DNA of 64,000 nucleotides from Ponticoccus alexandrii (GCF_016806125.1 NZ_CP047166.1:3038001-3102000), one strand, 5' to 3'. Counted from the stretch's first letter, positions 25,096 to 35,494 are shown. The notes: generated from the letters alone by a model not told the origin. Numbers and translations are program-made.

Positions 25096-26903
25096 CTGAC
25101 ATCCTTTCCGAAAGTTACGGTGAAAGCGGCGCCCCTGTCCGGCGCGGAGTCGACTGCGATGCGGCCACCGTGGGCCAACACGACCCGCTGGCAGATCGGC
25201 AGGCCAAGGCCATTGCCCGGGTAAAGTGTGCCGGGGTGAAGCTTTTGGAACAGCTCGAATATCCGGTCGTGGTAGACCGGGTCGATCCCGATACCGTTGT
25301 CGCGGATGGTAAACCCCGCCTCCTCCGGACCATCGAAGCCGCAGAGGTCTACCCGCAGGGCGCGGTCTCGGGCGCGGAACGTCAGGGCATTGTCCAGCAG
25401 GTTGGACAGCAGCTGACGCAACTGTACCGCCTGACCGCTGATCTGCGGCAGGCCCTGCACCGTGACCTCGGCGCCCACGGCCTGAAGATCGGGCGTCATG
25501 GTCCCGATGATACCTTCCGCCATGGCCTGAAGGTCGCAGGGCGCCATGGCCGCCCCCGTCACGATGGCATCCGTGTAGAGACGCACGTCGTCGATCAGCC
25601 CGGACATGCCGCGCAGCGTTCCGCGCAGGTCAGAAATCAGATCCCGTACCGCGTCCCTCGCGCCGTGCCTCTCTTCCTCGAGCAAAAGATCCGCCAGCAT
25701 GATTGCGGAGTTCAGCGGCGATTTCAGGTCGTGCGAGGTGGCATAGGCAAAGGCGCGTAGCTCCGCGTTGGTGGCGGTGGTAATGCGCACCTTTTCCGCC
25801 AGGGCGCGGTTCAGCGCCTCGATCTGGCGCAGGCGCGCCCGCTCTACGGTGACGTCCTGCCGGACGATCAGCGTCTCGCCGCTGCCAAGGCGCCGCGCGA
25901 TGCGGATGAAACTGCGGCCGTCGGCCATGCGAAGCTCTTGTCGGAACCCGTCCTTCAGCCCGTCCACCGCCAGCAGCCGCAGCATGTCCTCCGGCGTGCG
26001 CCCTTCCAGATCGAAGGCGCCATTGTCGATCAGCGCCTTCATGGCGGTCGGGTAGTGGGCACCGCACCGCATGACGTCGGGGTCATCGCGGGTGGTCTCG
26101 AGGATTTCCCGGTTGACGTAGGTGACCCTGTCGTCAGCCGCGATCAGCAACAGGCCGGCCGGAATGGAGTCGATCAGGTCGGCAGCGATCCCCTGGCGCG
26201 CCGCGATCATCGAGCGCCTGTGGTTCTGCCAGATCACCCCCGCCACCAGAATGCCGCCCCCCGTACACAGCACCACGATCAGCAACCGCGCCCGGTCGGG
26301 GGGCCGGTTCCGCGACGGCCCAAACCACAGGGTGCCGCGCCGCGCGCTGTGGTCCGAAGCAAGAGCGGCAGGGATCACCGCATCCGGACGGGCACGCAGA
26401 TCGTCAGGCGCAGGGCTCAGGGCAAGGACGCCCTCGACCGCCGGTGGCTCGGGCCCTGCGGTCGCAAAGCTGTCCGGGTCCGCTTCTGCGCGGATCGGGG
26501 CCTCCACAGCGTGCTGCGGCAGGATCGAGGCGCCGATGTCGCCACTGCGCATCGCCTGCAAGCGGCGCGCCCCGTCCGCGTCGGTGGCGATTGCCCGGGC
26601 GCGCGTCTGACCTGCCCCGCCCTGCGACCCGTCAAAGCCCGGTCGCCCCTCGCCTTCTGCAAAGCCGAACAAGCGCAGTTGCGGCCCCGCGCGCGGGGTA
26701 AGCATCCGCGCCAAGTCCATCATGCAGTCGGCCGGCACCGCCGCTTCGCCCTGTCCCGCCTCTATCCGCGCGGGCAGTGGTTCCCAGCCCTGGCGGAGCC
26801 CCCCCGGGCCGCTCTGGGCCCGTCCACCGGACAGCAGCGCAAGGGCGAGGGCCAGAAGAAGCGTCGCCAGCGCCAAGGGTGCACGACACCGGAAATACGA
26901 CAT
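25092..26903 (-). CDS. membrane histidine kinase with periplasmic region and PAS domain
   Basis: A 603-residue kinase. Order: N-terminal signal/anchor (about 8-30), a poorly recognised periplasmic region (31-205), a transmembrane helix 'LLIVVLCTGGGILVAGVIW', a PAS-like domain with 'IPAGLLLIAADDRVTYVNREI', a linker coiled coil, HisKA with 'ATSHDLKSPLNSAIM', and an ATPase domain with 'LLSNLLDNALTF', 'IRDNGIGID' and 'GNGLGLPICQRVV'. The linker style resembles phytochrome-type kinases that pair with Rcp1-like receivers, and such a receiver gene overlaps its end. The signal sensed is unknown. Confidence 0.88.
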   Translation of the reverse strand: MSYFRCRAPLALATLLLALALALLSGGRAQSGPGGLRQGWEPLPARIEAGQGEAAVPADCMMDLARMLTPRAGPQLRLFGFAEGEGRPGFDGSQGGAGQTRARAIATDADGARRLQAMRSGDIGASILPQHAVEAPIRAEADPDSFATAGPEPPAVEGVLALSPAPDDLRARPDAVIPAALASDHSARRGTLWFGPSRNRPPDRARLLIVVLCTGGGILVAGVIWQNHRRSMIAARQGIAADLIDSIPAGLLLIAADDRVTYVNREILETTRDDPDVMRCGAHYPTAMKALIDNGAFDLEGRTPEDMLRLLAVDGLKDGFRQELRMADGRSFIRIARRLGSGETLIVRQDVTVERARLRQIEALNRALAEKVRITTATNAELRAFAYATSHDLKSPLNSAIMLADLLLEEERHGARDAVRDLISDLRGTLRGMSGLIDDVRLYTDAIVTGAAMAPCDLQAMAEGIIGTMTPDLQAVGAEVTVQGLPQISGQAVQLRQLLSNLLDNALTFRARDRALRVDLCGFDGPEEAGFTIRDNGIGIDPVYHDRIFELFQKLHPGTLYPGNGLGLPICQRVVLAHGGRIAVDSAPDRGAAFTVTFGKDVR

Positions 26904-27038
26904 CCGCGTCCTCCATCGAGCGTCAGGTTCAGTTTTGCTTCACAAGCGTTGAAGCACCGTTAAGCCTTGGGGAAACAGGGGCTTAATCGCTCAAATTGCG
27001 CGCATATCCCGCCTCATGACATTTCATTTGCTTAGGCA

Positions 27039-27062
27039 GGATTGTTTGATATCCATCAATCC
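27039..27062. promoter_or_regulatory. 24-base near-palindrome, candidate MarR operator
   Basis: GGATTGTTTGAT-ATCCATCAATCC is an inverted repeat with two mismatched pairs, 40 bases before the start of the TRAP binding-protein gene. The operon it would control ends with a MarR-family gene, and MarR proteins usually bind palindromes of this size near promoters. The AT-rich stretch just upstream (CATTTCATTTGCTTAG) may be promoter DNA. Confidence 0.5.
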
Positions 27063-27102
27063 AGAGGGTCGGAGGAGACATACGGCCCCATGGGAGGACA
27101 TC

Positions 27103-28122
27103 ATGATCAGAACATCCGTCGCGCTTGGCGCGATCCTTGCGGTATGCGCGCCGTTGTCTGTCAGCGCCCAAGAAGTGACCCTGCGCCTGTCGCACTGGGT
27201 TCCGCCCTCCATCGCACCGGCGTCCAAGGGGATCGAGCCCTGGGCGCAGGCGGTGCAAGAAGCCTCTGACGGGCGCATCGCCATTCAGATCTTCCCGGCA
27301 CAGCAGTTGGGCAAGGCCCCCGACCACTACGACATGGCCGCTCAGGGCATCGTCGATCTGGCATGGGTGAACCCCGGCTATACCGCCGGACGCTTCCCGA
27401 TCTACGGTCTGACGCAGGTGCCCTTCCTCGTCGACGACAGCATTCAGGGCGCCAAGGCGATCCACGCGTGGTACATGGAAAACGGCGCCGCGCAGGAAAT
27501 GGGCGACGTCAAGGTGTGCTTCTTCCATCCCCACGCACCGGGCGCCTTCCATTCCAAGGTGGACGTGACCCATCCCGACGACGTGCGCGGCATGAACGTG
27601 CGCCCCGCCCATCAGGGTATCGCGCGCTTCGTGTCGCTGCTGGGCGGCGGTGCGGTGCAAGTGCCCGCTCCCGAGGCCCGCGAGGCACTGTCCAAGGGCA
27701 CGGCAGAGGCCGTCACCTTCCCCTGGGGCGCGATGTACGACTTCAACCTGTCCGAAGAGGTGCCGGTGCATCTGGACATGCCCTTCTACATGTCGGCGCA
27801 GCTCATGATCATGAACCAGGGCAGCTATGATGGCCTGTCGGACGAGAACAAGGCGGTGATCGACGAACACTGCTCACCGGACTGGTCGGGCCGCGTCGCC
27901 GCGGGCTGGCACGAGGACGACATGGCCGCCAAGGACAGGCTGATGGCGGACGAGGCCCAGTCTTTCAACGAACCCACCGAGGACGAGATCGCGGCCTGGA
28001 TCTCTGCCGCCGCGCCGCTGACCGAGGAATGGAAGGCCGAGGTGGCCGCGAAGGGCCACGACGCCGAGGCCATCCTTCAGGCCTACAAGGCGGCGCTGGA
28101 AGAGTACGACGCCGCCTATTGA
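27103..28122 (+). CDS. dctP: TRAP transporter substrate-binding protein (DctP family)
   Basis: A 339-residue periplasmic protein. The ATG at 27103 gives a Sec signal 'MIRTSVALGAILAVCAPLSVSAQE' in outline, cleaved near residue 23, and GGGAGGAC lies upstream. DctP motifs include 'LRLSHWVPPSIAPASKGIEP', 'GRIAIQIFPAQQLGKAPDHYD' and 'GMNVRPAHQG'. It is the first gene of a complete TRAP set followed by MarR and acyl-CoA ligase genes. A carboxylate that is activated with CoA after uptake is the likely cargo (inference). Confidence 0.9.
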   Translation: MIRTSVALGAILAVCAPLSVSAQEVTLRLSHWVPPSIAPASKGIEPWAQAVQEASDGRIAIQIFPAQQLGKAPDHYDMAAQGIVDLAWVNPGYTAGRFPIYGLTQVPFLVDDSIQGAKAIHAWYMENGAAQEMGDVKVCFFHPHAPGAFHSKVDVTHPDDVRGMNVRPAHQGIARFVSLLGGGAVQVPAPEAREALSKGTAEAVTFPWGAMYDFNLSEEVPVHLDMPFYMSAQLMIMNQGSYDGLSDENKAVIDEHCSPDWSGRVAAGWHEDDMAAKDRLMADEAQSFNEPTEDEIAAWISAAAPLTEEWKAEVAAKGHDAEAILQAYKAALEEYDAAY

Positions 28123-28132
28123 GCAAGACGCC

Positions 28133-28156
28133 GGCAGGGCGCCCCGGTGCCCTGCC
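28133..28156 (+). terminator. stem-loop after the second TRAP binding-protein gene
   Basis: GGCAGGGC (28133-28140) pairs with GCCCTGCC (28149-28156), 10 bases after the stop and before dctQ. There is no T-run; mRNA-end stabilisation is more likely than full termination. Confidence 0.5.
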
Positions 28157-28264
28157 CCTGCTGTGGCCAGCCGCGCTGCGCAGAGGGGGCGGCCCCCTGC
28201 CTGCAAAGGTCCGACCCTCGGCACGCGGGCGGTCCCGCCTGCCCCAACGAACGGAGCCCCCCTC

Positions 28265-28810
28265 ATGCGTGACGCCCCTTCCCCCGGCGGACCGGTCCGC
28301 CGCGCCGTTCAGCTGATCGAGCGGATCGCCGGTGCCGTTCTCGGCCTTGTGACCGTCCTGATCGTGGCCTCGGCCATTGGCCGCTACGGCTTTGCCCGGC
28401 CGCTGCCGGATGCCTTCGACCTGTCCCGGCTGGTGCTGGGGGTGGCCATCGCCTGGGGATTCGCCTCGGTCGCCTGGCACGGCACACACATCAAGGTCGA
28501 CCTGCTGGCACAGGCCGTCCGCCCCCCGGCCCGTCGCTGGATCAATGCCGTCGCATGGACCGTGCTGCTGATCTTTACCGCATTGCTGACATGGAAGATC
28601 TGGGGCCGCGTCAGCGCCGCCCTGTCCGGCGGCGATGCCACCATGGACCTGCGCCTGCCGCACTGGCCCTTCTTCCTTGCGATCTGGCTGGGGCTGGTTG
28701 CGGCGCTCTTTGCCACCATCGCCCGGCTGTGGCGGATCGTCGTGCAGGGGGCCGACCTCGGCGAATTCGACGGCATCGACGCGCAGCTCTTGCAGGACCA
28801 GAAGAAATGA
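28265..28810 (+). CDS. dctQ: TRAP transporter small permease (DctQ family)
   Basis: A 181-residue membrane protein with four predicted helices, usual for DctQ. The start at 28265 follows an ACGGAGCC ribosome-site region. The family pattern is seen in 'VTVLIVASAIGRYGFARPLPD', 'ARLVLGVAIAWG'-like helix 2 and 'WHGTHIKVDLLAQ'. It joins the binding protein and the large permease in one sodium-driven importer. An unusual 313-base gap separates it from dctM. Confidence 0.88.
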   Translation: MRDAPSPGGPVRRAVQLIERIAGAVLGLVTVLIVASAIGRYGFARPLPDAFDLSRLVLGVAIAWGFASVAWHGTHIKVDLLAQAVRPPARRWINAVAWTVLLIFTALLTWKIWGRVSAALSGGDATMDLRLPHWPFFLAIWLGLVAALFATIARLWRIVVQGADLGEFDGIDAQLLQDQKK

Positions 28811-29123
28811 GCCGCCCCGGCACCTCCAAGGCCCGCCCGACCGCGCCCCGCCAGACGGAAACCGGCAGGACCATATCCCGCCTCCCGGCAACAGCGCCCG
28901 CCCGCGCCGCCACAGGCCTCTCGCCCCGCCGGGCTCGCCCCGCAGCCACGCTTCCGGCGCGCCACCCGGGCGCCCCGGACACGGCCCCCCGCTTCTCTGG
29001 TCCCGAAATACCTCGGGGGGAGGCCGAAGGCCGGGGGGCAGCGCCCCCTCTCTCCGACGGCAGCGCCCCAAGCACGACAGCCCCGAACGGCAGCAGCCCG
29101 CAGACCCACCGGACCCCCACCCC
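28811..29123. other. 313-base gap splitting dctQ from dctM
   Basis: dctQ and dctM are normally adjacent or overlapping. Here the gap holds repeat copy C (28992-29048), flanked by GC-rich sequence that shows no gene. Confidence 0.6.
28992..29048 (-). repeat. dispersed repeat, copy C
   Basis: Plus-strand text CTTCTCTGGTCCCGAAATAC then CTCGGGGGG, a GGCC-GAA-GGCC mini-stem, and GGGGGGCAGCGCCCCC. It lies inside the TRAP operon between dctQ and dctM, where a full terminator would be harmful. Confidence 0.8.
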
Positions 29124-30416
29124 ATGAGCAACGAACTCCTCGCCGTTTCGGGCTTCGTCGCCCTCTTCGCCCTTATGGCCCTGCGGGTGCCCATCGGCAT
29201 CGCCATGGGCCTTGTCGGCATCGGCGGCTTCGGGGCCGTGATCGGCATGGGTCCGGCGCTGAACCTGCTGGCGCAATCGCCGATCTCGACCATCACCGAC
29301 TTCAACCTGACCCTGATCCCATTCTTCATCCTGATGGGCGTGCTGGCCACCAACTCCGGCATGTCCTCGGAACTGTTCCGGGCGGGCCGCGCCTGGCTGG
29401 GCGGCTTCCGGGGCGGGCTGGGTCTGGCCTCCGTCGGCGCCTGCGGCGGCTTCGCGGCGATCTGCGGGTCCTCGGTGGCCACCGCCGCCACCATGACCAA
29501 GATCGCCTACCCCGAAATGAAGCAGGCGGGCTACTCCGACGCCGCCTCCACCGGCATCATCGCGGCGGGCGGCACGCTGGGCATCCTGATCCCGCCCTCG
29601 GTGGTGCTGGCGATCTACGGCTTCATCACCGAAACCGACATCGGCCAGCTTTTCATCGCCGGCGTCGTGCCGGGCCTGCTGGCGATCGTCATGTACATGC
29701 TGACCGTGCGCTACTGGTACGGCCGCCAGCTGCCCGCCGCCGAGCCCTTTCGTCTGGGTCAGGCCCTCGCCGCGCTCAAGGGCATCTGGGCCGTCGGCCT
29801 GCTTTTCATCGCGGTGATCCTGTCGATCTACTTCGGCGTCGTGACCGCGACAGAAGCCGCCGCCGTCGGCGCGCTTCTGACCGCGCTCATCGGTCTGATC
29901 CGCCGCCGCCTGACCCTGAGCACCCTGCTCGACAGCCTCGTCGAGGCGCTGCGCACCTCGGTGTCCATCTACGTGGTGCTGATCGGGGCGACGCTTTTCG
30001 GCTATTTCCTCGCCATCACGCAGGTCCCGCAGGAGATCACCAGCTTCCTGACCACCCTCGGCGCGGGCCGCTACGGCACGCTGCTGCTGATCCTGCTGCT
30101 TTTCCTCGTGATGGGCTGCTTTCTCGACGCCATGGCGATGATCATCCTGATGGTGCCCATCGTCGTCCCGGTGATCGAGCAGCTGGGCTTCGACCCGATC
30201 TGGTTCGGCATCATCATCGTCATGACGGTGGAACTGGGGCTGATCACCCCGCCGGTGGGCATGAACGTCTACGTCATCAACTCCATCGCCAGCCGCGTCA
30301 GCCTGACGACGATCTTCCGGGGTGTGCTGCCCTTTGTCACCGTCGACGTGCTGCGGCTGATCCTGCTGATCGCCTTTCCGGCGCTGGTCATGGCGCTGCC
30401 GAACAGCATGAACTGA
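29124..30416 (+). CDS. dctM: TRAP transporter large permease (DctM family)
   Basis: A 430-residue, roughly twelve-helix permease. DctM marks are 'LTLIPFFILMGVLATNSGMS', 'CGGFAAICGSSVATAATM', 'GGTLGILIPPSVVLAIYG' and 'GLITPPVGMNVYVIN'. The ATG at 29124 is the first plausible start after the repeat-containing gap. The last base of its stop codon is the first base of the marR ATG. Confidence 0.94.
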   Translation: MSNELLAVSGFVALFALMALRVPIGIAMGLVGIGGFGAVIGMGPALNLLAQSPISTITDFNLTLIPFFILMGVLATNSGMSSELFRAGRAWLGGFRGGLGLASVGACGGFAAICGSSVATAATMTKIAYPEMKQAGYSDAASTGIIAAGGTLGILIPPSVVLAIYGFITETDIGQLFIAGVVPGLLAIVMYMLTVRYWYGRQLPAAEPFRLGQALAALKGIWAVGLLFIAVILSIYFGVVTATEAAAVGALLTALIGLIRRRLTLSTLLDSLVEALRTSVSIYVVLIGATLFGYFLAITQVPQEITSFLTTLGAGRYGTLLLILLLFLVMGCFLDAMAMIILMVPIVVPVIEQLGFDPIWFGIIIVMTVELGLITPPVGMNVYVINSIASRVSLTTIFRGVLPFVTVDVLRLILLIAFPALVMALPNSMN

Positions 30417-30895
30417 TGGCGATCATGCGCGACATCGCCGAGCTGCACGAACCCGAGGCGCTGGCGCGTCTGGTGTCCTACCGCATCCGGCTGGTGCAGA
30501 TCGCCGCCTACAAGACCTTCGAGGCGCGGGTCTCCGGGCATGGCTCGGCGCCGCGCTACTACGGCATGCTGAAGCTGATAGAGGCCAACCCCGGCGTTCC
30601 GCAGGCCCGGCTGGCCGAGGCGATCTTCCTCGACCGGTCCTCGCTGGTACCGATCCTTCAGGAGCTGGAGCGCGAGGGCTGGCTGGAACGGCGCGCAGCG
30701 CCGCAGGACAAACGCGTGCGCCGGGTCTTCCTGACGCCTGAAGGCGCCGGGTGGCTGGTGGCGCTGGAACGCGACGTCGAAGAGCACGAGGCGCGCCTGA
30801 CCGCCGGGCTGTCCGCAGAAGATCTGGACACCCTGCACGGCCTGCTGCTGCGCCTCGACGACAACCTGCGCGACGTGCAGGCGGGGCGGGTCTGA
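30416..30895 (+). CDS. MarR-family transcriptional regulator
   Basis: A 159-residue winged-helix regulator. The recognition region is 'PQARLAEAIFLDRSSLVPIL' and the wing 'ERRAAPQDKRVRRVFLTPEG', both classic for MarR. It overlaps dctM by one base, so it is made with the transporter it probably controls. MarR proteins of aromatic and alicyclic acid operons often answer to the CoA thioester, and a CoA ligase gene follows, so feedback through the acyl-CoA is plausible (inference). A candidate operator is at 27039-27062. Confidence 0.92.
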   Translation: MAIMRDIAELHEPEALARLVSYRIRLVQIAAYKTFEARVSGHGSAPRYYGMLKLIEANPGVPQARLAEAIFLDRSSLVPILQELEREGWLERRAAPQDKRVRRVFLTPEGAGWLVALERDVEEHEARLTAGLSAEDLDTLHGLLLRLDDNLRDVQAGRV

Positions 30896-30954
30896 GCCGC
30901 ACGGAAGAGCGCCGGGAAGGGCCGCAAGGAACCGGAGCACGAAGGGAGGGGAAC

Positions 30955-32766
30955 GTGGTACGGATCGCAACGCTGGAAGACCTTGAAACGCTCGAGGCCC
31001 GGGGCCTTGCGGCCAGCTTCCCCCAGCGCTCGGCCTGGGACATCCTTGCAGAGCAGGCCCGACGCCGCCCCGATGCAACCGCGATCCGCTACCTGCAGGA
31101 TGCCGCCGACCCCGCGCGCGATGCGGTCGTGACCTATGCCGGGCTTGCCGCGCGCGTCGAGGGCGCGGCGCGGCTGTTTCGGGCCCATGGCGTCCAGCCC
31201 GGCAGGGGCGTGGCGATCCTGACCCAGCACACGGTCTCGGGACAGGTCGCCCTGTGGGGCGCAGAGGTCGCGGGCCATGCCTGCCCGATCAACCCGCTGC
31301 TGAAGCCGGACCACATCGCCGCACTGATCCGCGCCTCGGACGCTGCGGTGGTGGTGGCCATGGGGGTGAACCCCGAGATGGACTACTGGTCCAGGCTGGT
31401 GCCTGCGCTGCGCGCCGAGGGCATTGCGCTGCCGATCTTCGCCTGCGACGCCGAGGCGGACAGTCCCGGCGCCGACGGAGTTTTCGAGACGCTCATCGCC
31501 GCCCCCGGCGATCCGATCCGGCCCGAGGGGGACGAGACGGCGCTGGCCGCCTATTACCACACCGGCGGCACCACAGGGGCGCCCAAGCTGGTGCGCCACC
31601 TGCGCGGCAATCAGGCCCATGTCGCCCGATCCTGCGCCCTGATGCATGACCTGAAACCCTCGGACGTGGTGGTGAACGGCTTTCCGCTGTTCCACGTCGC
31701 GGGGGCCTTCGTCTACGGGCTGTCGACGCTCTGCGCCGGGGGCACGCAGGTGATCCCTGGGCGGCTGGGGATGCGCAACCCGGCCTTCATGGGGACGCTC
31801 TGGCACCAGGTCGAGCGGCTGGGCATCACCATCGTCGGCGCCGTGCCGACCGTGCTGGCGGGACTGAAGGGCCGCACGGTGGATGCCGATATCGCCTCGC
31901 TGCGGGGATTCCTGACCGGCGGCTCGCCGCTGCCCACGGAACTGGCCGAGACCATCGAGGCGCAGACCGGCGTGGCGGTGCGCAACATCCTCGGCATGAC
32001 CGAATGCGCGGGCGCCATCGCGGTGGAGCCTGTCCACGGCCCCCGCGTCGCGCTCTCCTGCGGGCTTCGCCTGCCCTTTACCGAAATCGCCATACTTGGC
32101 GAGACCGACGGAGAGGCCGACCCCGCAAAGCCCCGGCCGGTCGGAGAGACCGGCATCATCGCCCTGCGCGGCCCCAATGTGGCGGACGGCTACTCGGACC
32201 CCGATCGCAACGCCGGCACCTTCCTGCCCGGTGGCTGGCTGGTTTCGGGCGACCTTGGCACGCTGGACGCTGAAGGTCGGCTGTTCATCACGGGCCGTAA
32301 GAAGGATATGATCATTCGCGGCGCCCACAACATCGACCCGCAGATGATCGAGGACGCGCTGCAGGCCCAGCCCGACGTGCTGAGCGCCGCCGCCGTGGGA
32401 ATGCCCGATGCCTATGCCGGAGAATTGCCGGTGGCTTTCGTCACGCTGCGCGACTGTTCCGAGACGACCGGCGAGGCTCTGGTGGCGTTCCTCAGGGACC
32501 GGCTGGAGGATCCGGTCGCACTGCCCCGCTGGGTTGCGGTGATCGAGGCCATGCCGCTGACCCCCGTGGGCAAGATCTTCAAGCCGGCCCTGCGCGCCGA
32601 AGCGACCCGCCGCGCCTTCGAGACCGCCGCGAGGCTGGCCGGGATCGCCGCCGCCGTCACCGTCAGCGCGGAGCGGACAGAGCTGCGCGTCGCCAAGGCC
32701 GATGTGCCCGCAATACGGCAGGCGCTGGCGGGGATGCCAGTGGCCTGGCGCGTCACGACGGGGTGA
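30955..32766 (+). CDS. AMP-forming acyl-CoA ligase
   Basis: A 603-residue ANL-superfamily enzyme. GTG 30955 with GGGAGGGG just upstream is the chosen start. P-loop 'YYHTGGTTGAPKLVRH', 'NILGMTECAGA', 'GWLVSGDLGTLDAEGRLFI' and 'GRKKDMIIRGAHNIDPQMIE' are the A3-A8 style motifs, and the catalytic Lys is in 'TPVGKIFKPAL'. The N-terminal 'RIATLEDLETLEARGL' resembles a subfamily of uncharacterised acyl-CoA synthetases. It likely activates the carboxylate imported by the adjacent TRAP system. Confidence 0.9.
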   Translation: MVRIATLEDLETLEARGLAASFPQRSAWDILAEQARRRPDATAIRYLQDAADPARDAVVTYAGLAARVEGAARLFRAHGVQPGRGVAILTQHTVSGQVALWGAEVAGHACPINPLLKPDHIAALIRASDAAVVVAMGVNPEMDYWSRLVPALRAEGIALPIFACDAEADSPGADGVFETLIAAPGDPIRPEGDETALAAYYHTGGTTGAPKLVRHLRGNQAHVARSCALMHDLKPSDVVVNGFPLFHVAGAFVYGLSTLCAGGTQVIPGRLGMRNPAFMGTLWHQVERLGITIVGAVPTVLAGLKGRTVDADIASLRGFLTGGSPLPTELAETIEAQTGVAVRNILGMTECAGAIAVEPVHGPRVALSCGLRLPFTEIAILGETDGEADPAKPRPVGETGIIALRGPNVADGYSDPDRNAGTFLPGGWLVSGDLGTLDAEGRLFITGRKKDMIIRGAHNIDPQMIEDALQAQPDVLSAAAVGMPDAYAGELPVAFVTLRDCSETTGEALVAFLRDRLEDPVALPRWVAVIEAMPLTPVGKIFKPALRAEATRRAFETAARLAGIAAAVTVSAERTELRVAKADVPAIRQALAGMPVAWRVTTG

Positions 32767-32788
32767 GCCGTTTCAGGGTGCGGGCGGA

Positions 32789-32840
32789 GGGGGCTCTGCC
32801 CCCGCTTCGCTCCCCCGAGGTATTTTCAGGACCAAAGAAG
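32789..32840 (+). repeat. dispersed repeat, copy D
   Basis: GGGGG-CTCTG-CCCCC hairpin, GCTTCGCT, then CCCCCGAGGTATTTTCAGG and ACCAAAGAAG. It begins 22 bases after the ligase stop, in the same orientation as copy A. Confidence 0.8.
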
Positions 32841-32987
32841 TTGGGGAGGCTTGACGAGAGGTGGGCTGTGCCGGGCGCTCGTGCGGATGGTGGTCGTGCG
32901 GTCTGGCGCCCCGGGGGAGGCGCGTCCTGCGTCTCACGACGGGGGGCGTGGCAGAGGGGGTTCCCAAGACCCCGCCGTTGCGATGGA

Positions 32988-33007
32988 GGGCGGGCATTGG
33001 CCCGCCC
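32988..33007 (-). terminator. hairpin after the betaine monooxygenase operon
   Basis: GGGCGGGC-ATTG-GCCCGCCC is a perfect 8-base-pair stem, 38 bases beyond the reductase stop codon on the minus strand. A clear T-run is lacking. Confidence 0.5.
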
Positions 33008-33044
33008 CCGGGACGAGGTCGGTCAGTGTGTGCCGAGCCTGCGG

Positions 33045-34109
33045 TCAGGCCTCGATCGAGACCTTGCCCAGCGGGTTCGAGCAGCAGGCGAGGATATAGC
33101 CCTCTTCGATCTCTTCCTCGGTGATGCCGCCGTTGTGGACCATGTGGACCTGCCCCTCGGTCTTCCTGATCTTGCAGGTGCCGCAGACCCCGAAGGTGCA
33201 GCCCGAGGGAATTGCCAGACCCGCCCCGCGCGCCACCGCCAGCAGCGTGTCGGTCTCGGCACAGGTCACGGTCTTGTCGGACAGCGCGAAGGTCACCTCG
33301 GCCTTGGCTTCCTCGTCCAGCGTGACGCCCTCGTCGTATTCCCCGGTCTCGTCCAGGGGGGCAGAGAAGCTTTCCTGATGGTAGCGGTCCATGTCGAAGC
33401 CGAGGCCCTGAAGCGCCTCGCGCACGGCGGTCATGAAGGGCTCCGGCCCGCAGCAGAAGACCTCTCGGTCGAGGTAGTCCGGCGCCGCCAGCCCCAGCAG
33501 AAGCTGGTTGAAGGGCCCGCGATAGCCGGTCCAGGGGCTGTAGGAGTCGGGCCGGTCCACCACCCAGGCCAGCTCGATGCCCGGCAAGCGCGAGGCCATC
33601 ATCTCCATCCGCTGGCGGAAGATGATCTCCGACGGCAGGCGCGCGCAGTTGATGAAGACGATGTCCGGCTCGCGGCCCGCGTCGTACATGCAGGTCGTCA
33701 TGGACACCATGGGCGTGATGCCCGAGCCCGCCGAGATGAACAGGTACTTCGACGCCGGGTGGTTCATGAACGAGAAGTGCCCGGTCGGCCCCATCGCCTT
33801 CAGCCGCACGCCGGGGCGCAGGTGATCCAGCATCCAGCGCGTGCCCAGCGATCCGTCCTGCGCCTTGACCGTCACGGTCAGCGAGGTCGGTCGCGAGGGC
33901 GAGGAGGAGATCGTGTAGGTCCGGTAGAGCGGCCCGCCCGGAACCGGCAATTCCAGCGTCACGAACTGCCCCGGCTTGTAGCGGAACAGCGCGCCCGAAG
34001 GCGCCTGAAAGGTAAAGGTCACCGTGTTGGGCGCCTCGGGCAGAAAGGATACGCATTCCAGCGGCTCGTCGTCGGACCAGAAGGCCAGCGTCGGGGTCAT
34101 CGCGGTCAT
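33045..34109 (-). CDS. gbcB: glycine betaine monooxygenase, reductase subunit (GbcB-like)
   Basis: A 354-residue ferredoxin-NAD(P)H reductase fusion. FAD part: 'GPLYRTYTISSSPS' (RxYS-type); NAD part: 'YLFISAGSGITPMVSM' and 'VFCCGPEPFM'; C-terminal plant-type [2Fe-2S] domain with 'SGCTFGVCGTCKIRK' and a distal Cys in 'ILACCSNP'. Start 34109 lies 4 bases after the oxygenase stop. It passes electrons from NAD(P)H to the Rieske oxygenase encoded upstream for removal of a methyl group from glycine betaine. Confidence 0.9.
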   Translation of the reverse strand: MTAMTPTLAFWSDDEPLECVSFLPEAPNTVTFTFQAPSGALFRYKPGQFVTLELPVPGGPLYRTYTISSSPSRPTSLTVTVKAQDGSLGTRWMLDHLRPGVRLKAMGPTGHFSFMNHPASKYLFISAGSGITPMVSMTTCMYDAGREPDIVFINCARLPSEIIFRQRMEMMASRLPGIELAWVVDRPDSYSPWTGYRGPFNQLLLGLAAPDYLDREVFCCGPEPFMTAVREALQGLGFDMDRYHQESFSAPLDETGEYDEGVTLDEEAKAEVTFALSDKTVTCAETDTLLAVARGAGLAIPSGCTFGVCGTCKIRKTEGQVHMVHNGGITEEEIEEGYILACCSNPLGKVSIEA

Positions 34110-34113
34110 CGGC

Positions 34114-35494
<1,381 letters not shown>

